A program made the position numbers and the translations under genes. 64,000 nt of DNA from Paramagnetospirillum marisnigri (GTDB lineage: Bacteria > Pseudomonadota > Alphaproteobacteria > Rhodospirillales > Magnetospirillaceae): positions 62,001 to 126,000 of the forward strand of contig NZ_LWQT01000098.1 in the NCBI RefSeq assembly GCF_001650715.1. Reading direction: 5' to 3'. Positions 1-8,779 of the stretch are shown here, one piece after another. The notes beneath the pieces were generated by a model. It did no database searches. It was not told where the DNA came from and saw nothing but the letters and a program-made list of their open reading frames with translations. Within the stretch, counting starts at the first letter, position 1. Every line of letters starts with the position of its first letter.

Positions 1-1066
1 CGTTGGCCGCCTCGGCATTGGCCTGGGCGGCGGGATCGATGACATCGCGGATGATCTCATTGAGCCGGGGCGGCAGCTCGTTGGCCTTCTCCTTGAGCTC
101 CGCCAGCAATTGCTGCAGCGGCCGGAAGATGTTCAAATCCTGGAGCCGCTGCTCCAGCTTGGCCTCGACCTCCTTGACCACCTCCTTGGCCTCGGCGACC
201 TTTTCGTCGGCGGTCCGCTCCACCTGGGCACCGATCTTGCTGAGATCGGTCAGCGGAATCTCGTTCTTGAGGCCCAGCGCGATGGCGATCTTATCGGCGA
301 CCCTGGCCACGGCAGTGCTCAGCGCCACCGCCTTTTCCTGGGCGGTCTTCTCCTGCGGCGTCACATTGCTGGAGGGCGGCGGCGGCGGAGGCGGCGGCGG
401 AGGCGGGGTGGTCTGCTGCGGCGCGGGTTGGTTCTGCTGCTGCACCTGCTGCGCGGCGCTGTTGTAGGTGTTGGACAGCAGATTATTGGCGTTGGGCAGG
501 GTATAGGACGCGGTGCCGCCGATCTGCATCACCTGGGTCGGCGTCAGGGTCACGCTGGTCAGGGAACCGGTGGACGACAGGGTGGCGCCCTGCCCCGCCC
601 GATTCAGAGTCATGGCGGCGCCGGAAGACGTGCGGATGAAGACTTCGCCCGCCTGGCCGCCCTTTTCCTGCATCATGGCGACGGTGGTGGAATTGCCGGT
701 AAGGCCGGTACCGCGAATGCCCACCGTCATGGTGGGAGTCTTGATGGACAGCGCGTCGGGAGTGGTCTTGGAAATCTGGCCGCTGACCAGGGCGAAGGAA
801 CCGGACTGCAGGCTGAGATGGGCTTCGCCGGTCTTGGTGGCGGGGTCATAGGCGAGGTCGTCCAGGGTCATCTTGCCCTTTTCGCCCAGCGACAGCGAGG
901 TTCCGTCCGCCAGCATCATGCCGACGGCGCCACCCTGGCCGGTCTTGACCACATCGCCCTGGAACAGGCTGTCGCCCATATGGAGCTCGGCCTTGCTCCC
1001 ATCGGCGTGAACGACCTCCGCCTGGCCGTTCAGCGTCTGGACCTTGCCGATGGCGTTATCTGCCAT
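1..1066 (-). CDS. FecR-domain protein, C-terminus cut by window edge
   Basis: The reading frame opens with an ATG at 1066-1064, preceded by a purine-rich gagggtgg, and stays open to the window edge, so only about 355 N-terminal residues are visible. The start (MADNAIGKVQTLNGQ) has no signal peptide. Residues about 5-150 look like a FecR fold: an ADGTSLSLGEKG segment, then a TPTMTVGIRGTG motif typical of FecR domains. Next come a Thr/Ser-rich stretch, a Gln-rich stretch, a run of about ten prolines (DNA near 371-406) and a charged helical segment. FecR domains of this kind often sit at the N-terminus of very large secreted or adhesin-like proteins in alphaproteobacteria, but the rest lies outside the window. 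The FecR call is fairly firm; the role is open. Confidence 0.75.
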   Translation of the reverse strand, partial: MADNAIGKVQTLNGQAEVVHADGSKAELHMGDSLFQGDVVKTGQGGAVGMMLADGTSLSLGEKGKMTLDDLAYDPATKTGEAHLSLQSGSFALVSGQISKTTPDALSIKTPTMTVGIRGTGLTGNSTTVAMMQEKGGQAGEVFIRTSSGAAMTLNRAGQGATLSSTGSLTSVTLTPTQVMQIGGTASYTLPNANNLLSNTYNSAAQQVQQQNQPAPQQTTPPPPPPPPPPPSSNVTPQEKTAQEKAVALSTAVARVADKIAIALGLKNEIPLTDLSKIGAQVERTADEKVAEAKEVVKEVEAKLEQRLQDLNIFRPLQQLLAELKEKANELPPRLNEIIRDVIDPAAQANAEAAN

Positions 1067-1243
1067 TCCACCCTCATCAAACAGTGTGCACCACCTCGCA
1101 CCCGCCAAACCCAGAGAGGGGGCGGGTACACTTCACCACTGTGCATACTACATGTAGCGGGGACACGCCGTCAATATACAGCGTTCACCTGACAAGGTTT
1201 CGTCAAAGCAAAAATGAAGCAAAACCAGAAATAGCCCGAGATT

Positions 1244-1273
1244 ATTTTAAAATACAATTGAATACTTAGCCAA
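1244..1273 (-). promoter_or_regulatory. candidate sigma70-type promoter for the FecR gene
   Basis: On the minus strand a TTGGCT (1273-1268) is followed after 18 bases by TAAAAT (1249-1244). It lies in the most AT-rich patch of the window and points toward the FecR gene, whose start is about 180 bases downstream. This is seen by eye only; the spacing and hexamers are acceptable but not strong. Confidence 0.3.
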
Positions 1274-1478
1274 ACACGCACAACTAATTTTTCAAACAAT
1301 ATTTATACAACAGACATCATCACTGCAGTATGCGCACATCGATTTGCGGCGTTTTAACGCAGGCATACATCAACACAGCCATCGAACGTGAGCCGCGACA
1401 GAAAACCGGAAAGTATTTTGAAAAAGGCTGGCGTTCGACCTGCCATACCTGTCGGCGTAAGAAATGTTGTTCCAGGAT

Positions 1479-1507
1479 GGGATCCCTCGCTGCCGCTCGG
1501 GATGACA
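1479..1507. repeat. dispersed repeat arm (gggatccctcgc...gggatgaca)
   Basis: This 29-base segment matches the reverse complement of the left arm of the repeat at 40711-40741 with about three differences. It is a solitary copy near the 3' end of the downstream histidine kinase gene. Such elements are common between genes of related bacteria; no function is visible. Confidence 0.5.
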
Positions 1508-1534
1508 GGATGAGTCGGATCAGGCGCCGACCTG

Positions 1535-3979
1535 TCAGGCTGGCGTTGCCGCCGTCGATACGCACGGCATCGTGAAATAGAAGGTGCTGCCCTGGCCCGG
1601 CACCGATTCCACCCAAAGCCGCCCACCGTGCCGCTCGACGATCTTCTTGCAGATGGCCAGGCCGATGCCGGTCCCCTCGAACTGGTCGCGGGTGTGCAGG
1701 CGCTGGAAGATCAGGAAGATGCGCTCGAAATATTCCGCATCGATGCCAATGCCGTTATCGGCCACCGAGAACACCCAGTCGTCTCCCGAACGCACCGCGC
1801 CGACCACGATTTCGGGAGGACGCTCGGGATGGCGGTATTTCAGGGCATTGCCGATCAGGTTCTGGAACAGGCGGACAAGTTGGGAGCGATCGGCCCGCAC
1901 CTCGGGCAAGGGAGCGACCTTCAACAGGGCGCCGCTGTCCTGGAGGGCGGCCAGCAGATTGCGCCGCGCATCCTCCAACGCCTCGGCGGCATCGAAGACC
2001 ACGAAGGCGCCGCCAAGCCGATCGACGCGCGAGTATTCCAGCAGATCGCGAATCATCACCTGCATTCGCTTCGCGCCGTCCACCAGGAACTCGATGAATT
2101 CGTCGGCGTCACTATCCAGGCGACCTCGATAGCGGCGCTCCAGCAATTGGGCATAGCCCGCGATCATCCGCAGGGGCTCTTGCAGATCGTGGGAGGCCAC
2201 ATAGGCGAACTGCTCCAGCTCCTTGTTGGAGGCGTTGAGCTTTGCCACCAGGCTGCGCGCCTTCTCCTCCATGGCTCGCCGTTCGCTGATGTCTCGGCAG
2301 ATGAACAGCAGACAACGATCATCCGCGACGACAATACGCTGGACCGAGATCAGCACCACCATGGTGCTGCCGTCCTTACGCCGCAGGATGGTTTCGAAAT
2401 CGTCGACCTGCCCCTGCTCACCCACCATTTTCACCAGACGCGCGCGATCCCGGGCATCGGCCCAGATGCCCAGGCTCAGGGAGTCGGCAACCAGCAACTC
2501 GTCGCGGCCATAACCGAGCAGACGGCAAAAGGCGTCATTGACCTCCACATAGCGCCCGTTGGCCTCGGTGGAGATCACCAGGGCGTCGGGACTGCCGAGA
2601 AACGCCTTGGCGAATTTCTCCTCGGACAGCCGCAGGCTTTGCTCCGCCATCCGAGCCAGGCTGGTGTCCTCGAACGAGACGGAATAGCCCCCGCCGCCCG
2701 GCACCATGTCCAGCGGCGATGCCAAGGCCCGAACCCAGCGCAGACTGCCATCCGGAGTCTTGAGACGCATATCGGCGGCGAAAGCGTCGCCGTCCCGGAC
2801 CATGCCCCGCCAGCGCTCCCCCACCTCGGGCCGGTCTCTCTCGTCTACAAGCTCGCACCATTTGCGGCCAAGGACCTGATCACGCTGCCGCCCGGCCAGC
2901 GTCAGCCAGCGCGCATTGACATAAAGGGTTTCGCCATCGGCGGCGGCGTGGACGATGCCCAGGGGGGAATGGTCGATCAGCAGGCGATAGCGGGCCTCGC
3001 TGGCTTCAAGCGCCAGTTGGACTTGCTCGCGCTCGGCGTGGCTGCGATCCGAGCGGATGGCCATGGCCGCCATCAGGACGATCATGACGCCGGCAACCAT
3101 CCCATGAATAAGGGCGTCGTTGCGCCAATCGGCCAGGATGCCGTCCACGCGCATGCCCACGACCACCACCAGCCCCGTGTCGCCGACGCGGCGAAAGGCC
3201 AGAATGCGGCGCGCCCCGTCCACCGCCCCGGCACCGTACAAGACTCCACTGGGCCGCTGGCGGGCGGCGCTGGTGGCCGGGCCATCGCCAACCACCTTTC
3301 CCACATGCTTCTCCCCATCGGGAACCCGACTGAGAATGGTCCCATCCAGGCGGAGCAAGGTGGCGAATCCCCCCTGGGGCGGGCGAACGGTGCGCAGTTC
3401 CTCCTCGAACAGGTCTGGATTGACCGACACTACCGCCACCCCGGCAAACTGCCCGGCGGCATCGCGGATACGGGCGGCAATGTAGATGGTGGTCTCGCGC
3501 CGGACCCGACTGATCAGGGGCGACGATACGAAGATCGCAGGCGCGTCGGGCCGGGCCAGGACCTTGAAATATTCGCGGTCGCCGATATCGATGCCCGCGA
3601 TTCCGGTCTGGGTGCCGCCCACCGCCAATCCGTTCGCTCCGGCAAAGAAGGCGCTTCGGATGAACGGCAAATGCTGCATCCGCCCGGCGATCAGGGCGGA
3701 GAATGCATCGACGTCGATCCGCCCGCCCGCATCCGCCAGGGCGGTCGCCTCCTCCAGCACCTGCGTGATGGTCCGCAGATTGCCGCCGAAATGTTCCTCC
3801 GCCACCCGCGCCAGTGCCGTGGCCAAGGCCTCGGAATCGGCCAGGGAATCGCGGTAGCTGGCATAGAGCTGCCAGCCGGTGAGCCCCAGAATGCAGGGAA
3901 TGGCGATCAAGGCGATCAGGCGGGCCCGCCAGGTGGCCCGGGGCGGCGCAGAACCGACCGTGCCGGAAGTCGATGTCAT
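1535..3979 (-). CDS. membrane sensor histidine kinase (Cache, two PAS, HisKA, HATPase)
   Basis: An 814-residue sensor kinase. Residues about 20-40 form a first membrane segment, about 45-280 a periplasmic Cache-like region (with GDREYFKVL and IYIAARIRD, typical of double Cache sensors), and about 285-305 a second membrane segment. Two PAS domains follow (about 325-440 and 450-575), then HisKA with the phospho-acceptor in ASHDLQEPL near residue 597. The HATPase has the N box NLIGNALKY, DNGIGI and GTGIGLAI. It has no receiver domain and no regulator gene beside it, so it is an orphan kinase. The ATG at 3979 follows aggga. The ligand is unknown. The catalytic half closely resembles that of the kinase at 14194-17163, suggesting paralogy. 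Confidence 0.9.
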   Translation of the reverse strand: MTSTSGTVGSAPPRATWRARLIALIAIPCILGLTGWQLYASYRDSLADSEALATALARVAEEHFGGNLRTITQVLEEATALADAGGRIDVDAFSALIAGRMQHLPFIRSAFFAGANGLAVGGTQTGIAGIDIGDREYFKVLARPDAPAIFVSSPLISRVRRETTIYIAARIRDAAGQFAGVAVVSVNPDLFEEELRTVRPPQGGFATLLRLDGTILSRVPDGEKHVGKVVGDGPATSAARQRPSGVLYGAGAVDGARRILAFRRVGDTGLVVVVGMRVDGILADWRNDALIHGMVAGVMIVLMAAMAIRSDRSHAEREQVQLALEASEARYRLLIDHSPLGIVHAAADGETLYVNARWLTLAGRQRDQVLGRKWCELVDERDRPEVGERWRGMVRDGDAFAADMRLKTPDGSLRWVRALASPLDMVPGGGGYSVSFEDTSLARMAEQSLRLSEEKFAKAFLGSPDALVISTEANGRYVEVNDAFCRLLGYGRDELLVADSLSLGIWADARDRARLVKMVGEQGQVDDFETILRRKDGSTMVVLISVQRIVVADDRCLLFICRDISERRAMEEKARSLVAKLNASNKELEQFAYVASHDLQEPLRMIAGYAQLLERRYRGRLDSDADEFIEFLVDGAKRMQVMIRDLLEYSRVDRLGGAFVVFDAAEALEDARRNLLAALQDSGALLKVAPLPEVRADRSQLVRLFQNLIGNALKYRHPERPPEIVVGAVRSGDDWVFSVADNGIGIDAEYFERIFLIFQRLHTRDQFEGTGIGLAICKKIVERHGGRLWVESVPGQGSTFYFTMPCVSTAATPA

Positions 3980-4085
3980 CGCAGTCCCTTGAGTCGTGCC
4001 GGATCAGCGTCTCGGCTGAAAGGTATAATGGATTTAAGGGGCTGCAACAATGGGGCGAAGTCTCCACCTATGCTATTGGTCTTCA

Positions 4086-4124
4086 TTGACCCTGGGGCTG
4101 CCCCCCCTGTAAAACCGAACGGTT
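4086..4124 (+). promoter_or_regulatory. candidate promoter and TetR-like operator for the RND efflux operon
   Basis: A ttgacc (4086-4091) is followed after 18 bases by taaaac (4110-4115). Overlapping the -10 is an inverted repeat, aaccg-aa-cggtt (4113-4124). A dyad over the -10 of an efflux operon is the usual layout of a TetR/AcrR-type repressor site, but no regulator gene is adjacent, so the repressor would be encoded elsewhere. The start codon of the adaptor gene is about 20 bases downstream. Confidence 0.45.
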
Positions 4125-4144
4125 CAGTTCAGCCGGATGAAACC

Positions 4145-5323
4145 ATGTCCAGCAAGCCCAGCGGCCGTTCCCTGTCCCTTCCCGTGATCCTGATCGGTGC
4201 CGTGGCTTTGGCGGGCGTGGCGGCGGGGGTGGTTTCATTCTCGTCCTCATCCCAGGCACCGAAGCCGGCACCGGGAGCCGGGGCGCCGCCGGTCACGGTG
4301 GCCACCCCCGCCGCACGGCAGGTCACCGACTGGAAGGAATATACCGGCCAGTTCACCGCCGTGGATTCCGTCGAGATCCGGGCCAGGGTCGGCGGCTATC
4401 TGACCGAAATCAATTTCACTGACGGCCAGATGGTCAACAAGGGCGATCTGCTGTTCGTCATCGACCCCCGCCCCTATGAGGTGGCGGTGGCGGCGGCACG
4501 GGCCAAGCTGGACCAGGCCCTGGGCGGTCGGGAATACGCCAAGCGCCAGTTGACCCGCGCCGACGAGCTGCGCCGCAAGGATTTCGTCGCTGAAAGCACC
4601 TTGGACCTGCGCACCGAGGAATCCCGTGGCGCCAACGCCTCGGCCGACGCCGCCCGCGCCGCCCTGCGCGAGGCCGAGCTGAACCTGCAGTTCACCCGCA
4701 TCACCGCTCCCATCGCGGGCCGCATCAGCGCCCACCAGGTCAGCATCGGCAATCTGGTGATCGGCGGCGCCACCGTCACCGCGCCCACCCTGCTGACCAC
4801 CATCGTTTCCCAATCCCCCATCCAGTTCACCTTCGACATCCCGGAAGCGGACTTCCTGGCCCAGTCGCGCCGTGCCGCCGCCGACCCCGCCCAGGGGCTT
4901 CTGGGAAGCGCGGTCTCCTTGCGCCTGATGGACGAAACCGGCTGGCCGCGAGAAGGCAAGGTGGACTTCATCGATAATCAATTGGACAAGGGGTCGGGCA
5001 CCATCCGGATCCGCGCCGTGCTGCCCAATGCCGACAACGCCCTGACGCCCGGCGCCTTCGGGAAGGTGCGGCTGGCCGCCTCGGCGCCCTACGAGGCGCT
5101 GCTGATCCCGGATTCGGCCATCGTCACCGACCAGTCGCGCAAGCTGGCCATGACCGTCAAGGACGGCACCGTCACCCCCAAGGTGGTCAGCCCCGGCCCG
5201 TTGCAGGACGGCTTGCGGGTGATCCGCTCGGGTCTGGCCCCCGACGACCAGGTCATCATCAACGGCCTGATGCGGGCGCGTCCCGGAGCCAAGGTCACCG
5301 GCCAACCCGGCAAGATCGAATAA
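4145..5323 (+). CDS. RND efflux periplasmic adaptor (membrane fusion protein)
   Basis: A 392-residue membrane fusion protein that would link an inner-membrane RND pump to an outer-membrane channel. An N-terminal anchor/signal segment (about 10-30) precedes the biotinyl-lipoyl half-motif RARVGGYLTEI and DGQMVNKGDLLFVIDPRPYE. A helical hairpin, then APIAGRISAHQVSIGNLV and the beta-barrel region follow, in the order typical of AcrA/MexE-like adaptors. The frame is open far upstream, but the ATG at 4145 is chosen because the lipoprotein-like N-terminus begins there and the candidate promoter lies just before it. The pump gene follows after 12 bases. No outer-membrane channel gene is present, so the pair probably uses a shared TolC/OprM-type channel. 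Confidence 0.92.
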   Translation: MSSKPSGRSLSLPVILIGAVALAGVAAGVVSFSSSSQAPKPAPGAGAPPVTVATPAARQVTDWKEYTGQFTAVDSVEIRARVGGYLTEINFTDGQMVNKGDLLFVIDPRPYEVAVAAARAKLDQALGGREYAKRQLTRADELRRKDFVAESTLDLRTEESRGANASADAARAALREAELNLQFTRITAPIAGRISAHQVSIGNLVIGGATVTAPTLLTTIVSQSPIQFTFDIPEADFLAQSRRAAADPAQGLLGSAVSLRLMDETGWPREGKVDFIDNQLDKGSGTIRIRAVLPNADNALTPGAFGKVRLAASAPYEALLIPDSAIVTDQSRKLAMTVKDGTVTPKVVSPGPLQDGLRVIRSGLAPDDQVIINGLMRARPGAKVTGQPGKIE

Positions 5324-5335
5324 GGGACGCCGATC

Positions 5336-8300
5336 ATGCGCCTGTCCCACTTCTTCATCGACCGGCCGATCTTCGCGACGGTGGTGTCGGTCCTGATCAC
5401 CATCATCGGCGGCATCACCTTCTTCGCCCTGCCGGTGGCCCAGTATCCCGAGATCGCGCCGCCCACCATCGTGGTCAGCGCCTCCTATCCCGGCGCCGCG
5501 GCCCAGGTGGTGGCGGACACCGTCGCCGCGCCGCTGGAAGAAAAGATCAATGGTGTGGAGAACATGCTCTACATCAACAGCCAGGCCACCGGCGACGGCA
5601 ATCTGCGCATGACCGTGACCTTCGCGCTGGGCACCAATCTGGATACCGCCCAGGTGCTGGTGCAGAACCGGGTCGCCATCGCCACCGCCCGCCTGCCCGA
5701 CGACGTCAAGCGCATCGGCGTCACCGTGGCCAAGAACTCGCCCGACATGCTGCTGGTGGTGCATCTGAGTTCGCCGGACGGATCGCGCGACCAGCTCTAC
5801 ATGTCCAATTTCGCCACCCTGCAGATGATCGACGTGCTGGCGCGGCTTGATGGTGTCGGCGAGGTGCGGATTTTCGGCGCGCGGGATTATTCCATGCGCG
5901 TCTGGATCGATCCCGACAAGGCCGCCGCCCGCAATCTGACCGGGGGCGAAGTGGTCAAGGCGCTGCAGGCCCAGAACATCCAGGTGGCGGCGGGCGTGCT
6001 GGGGCAGCCCCCCATGCCCGACCAGGGGGCCTTCCAGTTGTCGGTGCAGACCCAGGGGCGCCTGAAGGACCCCAGCCAGTTCGGCGAGGTCATCATCAAG
6101 GGCGACCCGGCGGGCCGGGTGGTGCGCCTGAAGGATATCGCCCGCATCGAGCTGGGCGCCCAGGACTACAGCGTCAGCGGTTATCTCAACGGCAACAACG
6201 CCGTGCCGGTGGCCCTGTTCCAGCGGCCCGGCTCCAACGCCCTGGCCACCGCCGAGCGGATCCTGGCCAAGGTTGAGGAACTGTCCAAGACCTTCCCCAG
6301 CGGCATCACCTATACCATCGCCTATAACCCCACCAAATTCATCGCCCAGTCGGTGCACGAGGTCATCAAGACCATCTTCGAGGCCGTGGTCCTGGTGGTG
6401 GTGGTGGTGATCCTGTTCCTGCAGACCTGGCGCGCCTCGCTGATCCCGGTGGCGGCGATCCCGGTGTCGCTGGTGGGCACCTTCGCGGTGCTGGGCGCCA
6501 TGGGCTATTCCCTCAACAACCTGTCGCTGTTCGGCCTGGTGCTGGCGGTGGGCATCGTGGTCGACGACGCCATCGTGGTGGTGGAAAATGTCGAGCGCAA
6601 CATGCGCGAAGGCATGAATTCGCGCTCAGCGGCGCACCAGACCATGGACGAAGTGGGCAGCGCCCTGATTTCCATCGCCCTGGTGCTGTGCGCCGTGTTC
6701 ATCCCGGCCGCCTTCATTCCCGGTATCTCGGGCCAGTTCTTCCGCCAGTTCGCCGTCACCATCGCCGCCTCGACCGTGATCTCGCTGATCGTGTCGCTGA
6801 CACTGTCGCCCGCCCTGTGCGCCCTGCTGTTCCGCGGCCACGGTCCCAACGACCATCACGACAACACCACCTGGACGCGTCCCTTCACCCTGTTCTTCCG
6901 AGGCTTCAACAGGGGCTTCGACCGTATGGCCGGGGGCTATGGCGCCCTGACCCGGGGCGTCATCCGCCGTTCCGCCATCATGCTGCTGGTCTATGCCGGC
7001 CTGATCGGAGCGGCGGGCTGGGAGTTCTACAAGACCCCCAAGGGCTTCATCCCCGAGATGGACCAGGGATACCTGATCACCGTCATCCAGCTTCCCCCCG
7101 GATCGAGCCTGTCCCGCACCGAGGCCGTGGTCCGGCAAGCCGCCAAGATCATGGCCGAGACCCCTGGCGTCGCCCATACCGTCGCCTTCGCCGGACTGGA
7201 CGGCGCCACCTTTACCAATGCCTCCAACGGCGCCGCCATCTTCACGCCGTTGAAGCCGTTCGAGGAACGCTACCAGCAGGGGCTGACCGCCAATGTGGTC
7301 ACCGCCGAGCTGAGAAAGCGCCTGGGCGCCATCCAGGAGGCCTTCATCATCACCATCGCCCCGCCCTCGGTCCGAGGCATCGGCACGGCGGGCGGCTTCA
7401 AGATGATGCTGCAGGACAAGGGCGGACGCGGCCCCAAGGCGCTAGAAGAGGTGGCCCAGGACATGGCCGCCAGCGCCAACAAAGTGCCGGGCCTGTCGGG
7501 CATCTTCACCCTGTTCAACACCCGCACCCCCAATATCCAGGCCGATATCGACCTGGTGCGCGCCCAGATGCTGGGCGTGCCCGCCGACAGGGTCAATGAG
7601 GCGCTGCATGTCTATCTGGGATCGGCCTTCGTCAACGAGTTCAACTTCCTTGGCCGGACCTTCCGCGTCACCGCCCAGGCCGACGCCCCCTTCCGCAACG
7701 ACGTGGACGACATCTCGACCCTGAAGGTCAGGAACGACAAGGGCCAGATGGTGCCGCTGGGCTCGGTGGCCTCGTTCCGCACCGATACCGGCCCTTACCG
7801 GATTCCGCGCTACAACCTGTTCCCGGCGGCGGAAATCCAGGGATCGGCCGCGCCCGGCTATGCCAGCGGCTATGCCCTGGAGCAGATGCGGATCATCGCC
7901 GCCGAACGCATGCCCGACGGCTTCGGCTTCGAATGGACCGAATTGGCGCTGCAGGAACTGCTGGCGGGCAATAACGGTCTGCTGGTCTTCGCCGCCTCGG
8001 TGCTGTTCGTCTTCCTGCTGCTGGCGGCCCAGTACGAAAGCTGGTCGCTTCCGGCGGCGGTGGTGATGATCGTGCCCATGTGCCTGCTGGCCGCCGTGTC
8101 CGGCCTGATCATCCGGGGCATGTCCATCAACATCCTGGCCCAGATCGGCTTCATCGTCCTGATCGGGCTGGCGGCGAAGAACGCCATCCTGATCGTGGAA
8201 TTCGCCCGTCAGGCCGAGGCCGAGGGCATGGACCGCATCGAGGCCGCCGTCCATGCCGGGCGCACCCGCCTGCGCCCCATCCTGATGACCTCGCTGGCCT

Positions 8301-8515
8301 TCGTGCTGGGCGTGCTGCCGCTGGTGATCGCCACCGGCGCCGGCGCGGAAATGCGCCAGAGCCTGGGAACCGCCGTGTTCTACGGCATGCTGGGCGTCAC
8401 CGGCTTCGGCCTGGTGTTCACCCCCATCTTCTATGTGGTGATCCGCAAGATGGTGGCGGGCTATCACGCCCGGGCGGCGGCGGCCCATGCCGCCGAGCAG
8501 GCCCGCGGTCACTGA
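5336..8515 (+). CDS. RND multidrug efflux pump, HAE1 family
   Basis: A 1059-residue inner-membrane proton/drug antiporter of the AcrB/MexF type, a full-length member of the family. It starts with the characteristic LSHFFIDRPIFATVVSV. The proton-relay pair of aspartates is seen in GIVVDDAIVVVENVERN and the partner lysine in LIGLAAKNAILIVEFA. Two large periplasmic loops alternate with the twelve membrane helices. Ser/Phe-rich substrate pockets cannot be assigned by eye, so the substrate range is unknown. It is co-transcribed with the adaptor directly upstream (12-base gap). A GC-rich hairpin follows the stop codon. Confidence 0.95.
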   Translation: MRLSHFFIDRPIFATVVSVLITIIGGITFFALPVAQYPEIAPPTIVVSASYPGAAAQVVADTVAAPLEEKINGVENMLYINSQATGDGNLRMTVTFALGTNLDTAQVLVQNRVAIATARLPDDVKRIGVTVAKNSPDMLLVVHLSSPDGSRDQLYMSNFATLQMIDVLARLDGVGEVRIFGARDYSMRVWIDPDKAAARNLTGGEVVKALQAQNIQVAAGVLGQPPMPDQGAFQLSVQTQGRLKDPSQFGEVIIKGDPAGRVVRLKDIARIELGAQDYSVSGYLNGNNAVPVALFQRPGSNALATAERILAKVEELSKTFPSGITYTIAYNPTKFIAQSVHEVIKTIFEAVVLVVVVVILFLQTWRASLIPVAAIPVSLVGTFAVLGAMGYSLNNLSLFGLVLAVGIVVDDAIVVVENVERNMREGMNSRSAAHQTMDEVGSALISIALVLCAVFIPAAFIPGISGQFFRQFAVTIAASTVISLIVSLTLSPALCALLFRGHGPNDHHDNTTWTRPFTLFFRGFNRGFDRMAGGYGALTRGVIRRSAIMLLVYAGLIGAAGWEFYKTPKGFIPEMDQGYLITVIQLPPGSSLSRTEAVVRQAAKIMAETPGVAHTVAFAGLDGATFTNASNGAAIFTPLKPFEERYQQGLTANVVTAELRKRLGAIQEAFIITIAPPSVRGIGTAGGFKMMLQDKGGRGPKALEEVAQDMAASANKVPGLSGIFTLFNTRTPNIQADIDLVRAQMLGVPADRVNEALHVYLGSAFVNEFNFLGRTFRVTAQADAPFRNDVDDISTLKVRNDKGQMVPLGSVASFRTDTGPYRIPRYNLFPAAEIQGSAAPGYASGYALEQMRIIAAERMPDGFGFEWTELALQELLAGNNGLLVFAASVLFVFLLLAAQYESWSLPAAVVMIVPMCLLAAVSGLIIRGMSINILAQIGFIVLIGLAAKNAILIVEFARQAEAEGMDRIEAAVHAGRTRLRPILMTSLAFVLGVLPLVIATGAGAEMRQSLGTAVFYGMLGVTGFGLVFTPIFYVVIRKMVAGYHARAAAAHAAEQARGH

Positions 8516-8521
8516 CCCCAT

Positions 8522-8552
8522 CATGCCGGGTAGGCGCACCCCACCCGGCATG
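8522..8552 (+). terminator. hairpin after the RND operon
   Basis: Perfect 10-bp arms catgccgggt (8522-8531) and acccggcatg (8543-8552) enclose an 11-base loop. There is no T-run after the stem, so intrinsic termination is uncertain; it may instead protect the 3' end or terminate weakly. Confidence 0.45.
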
Positions 8553-8601
8553 GGCGGGACTCCGCCTTTGCATACCCCGTCGCCCCCGTCCGGGATTATC
8601 A

Positions 8602-8618
8602 ATGTTGCATTGCAACAT
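8602..8618. promoter_or_regulatory. 17-bp perfect palindrome upstream of a small ORF
   Basis: The arms atgttgca and tgcaacat flank a single t. The site ends 4 bases before the aggagg ribosome site of the 33-residue ORF, so a bound protein would block transcription or the leader. TTGCA/TGCAA dyads resemble operators of several regulator families (PhaR-type sites are one example), but no regulator can be named from the sequence. Confidence 0.45.
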
Positions 8619-8635
8619 CAGCCCAGGAGGGCGCC

Positions 8636-8737
8636 ATGTTTCTTCTGATCGACCTTATCGCCTCGCTGATCGCCAAGTTCAGCCGCGACGCCGGAGCAAA
8701 GGCCCCGACCCGCGTGATCGAGCATCCCTACGTCTGA
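8636..8737 (+). CDS. small ORF, 33 residues, amphipathic or membrane-associated N-terminus
   Basis: This ATG-initiated ORF has a strong aggagg seven bases upstream. It encodes a hydrophobic start (MFLLIDLIASLIAKF), a basic segment and the end IEHPYV. It is too short for ordinary gene callers. The good ribosome site, the upstream palindrome and its isolation between two transcription units support translation. The function is unknown; the N-terminus could be a single short membrane or surface-seeking helix. It could also be a leader peptide, though no downstream gene lies on the same strand. Confidence 0.45.
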   Translation: MFLLIDLIASLIAKFSRDAGAKAPTRVIEHPYV

Positions 8738-8779
8738 CCCCCGCGTCCCACTCGCGGCCTGAGCCCACCCGTTGGGACC

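Larger units (their letters stand above)
1067..1534. other. intergenic region without a supported gene
   Basis: This 468-base gap separates the FecR gene start from the end of the histidine kinase gene. About 1190-1340 is strikingly AT-rich against its surroundings. It also contains a 10-bp palindrome, ctacatgtag, at 1148-1157, and near 1479-1507 one arm of a dispersed repeat also seen at 40711-40815. Short ORFs here have no recognisable product. Confidence 0.6.

Noticed and set aside
110-1192. 360-residue plus-strand ORF over the FecR gene
   Set aside because: Arg/His/Gly-rich with no domain; the minus-strand frame has a FecR domain and a ribosome site.
1628-4144. Long upstream extension of the RND adaptor frame, antisense to the histidine kinase
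   Set aside because: The frame is open only because of high GC; the kinase domains are on the other strand and the adaptor's N-terminal anchor begins at 4145.
4247-6358. 703-residue ORF on the minus strand over the RND adaptor and pump
   Set aside because: It lies antisense to two clear efflux genes; its translation is His/Gly/Asp-rich with no domain, which is typical of a frame shadow in GC-rich DNA.
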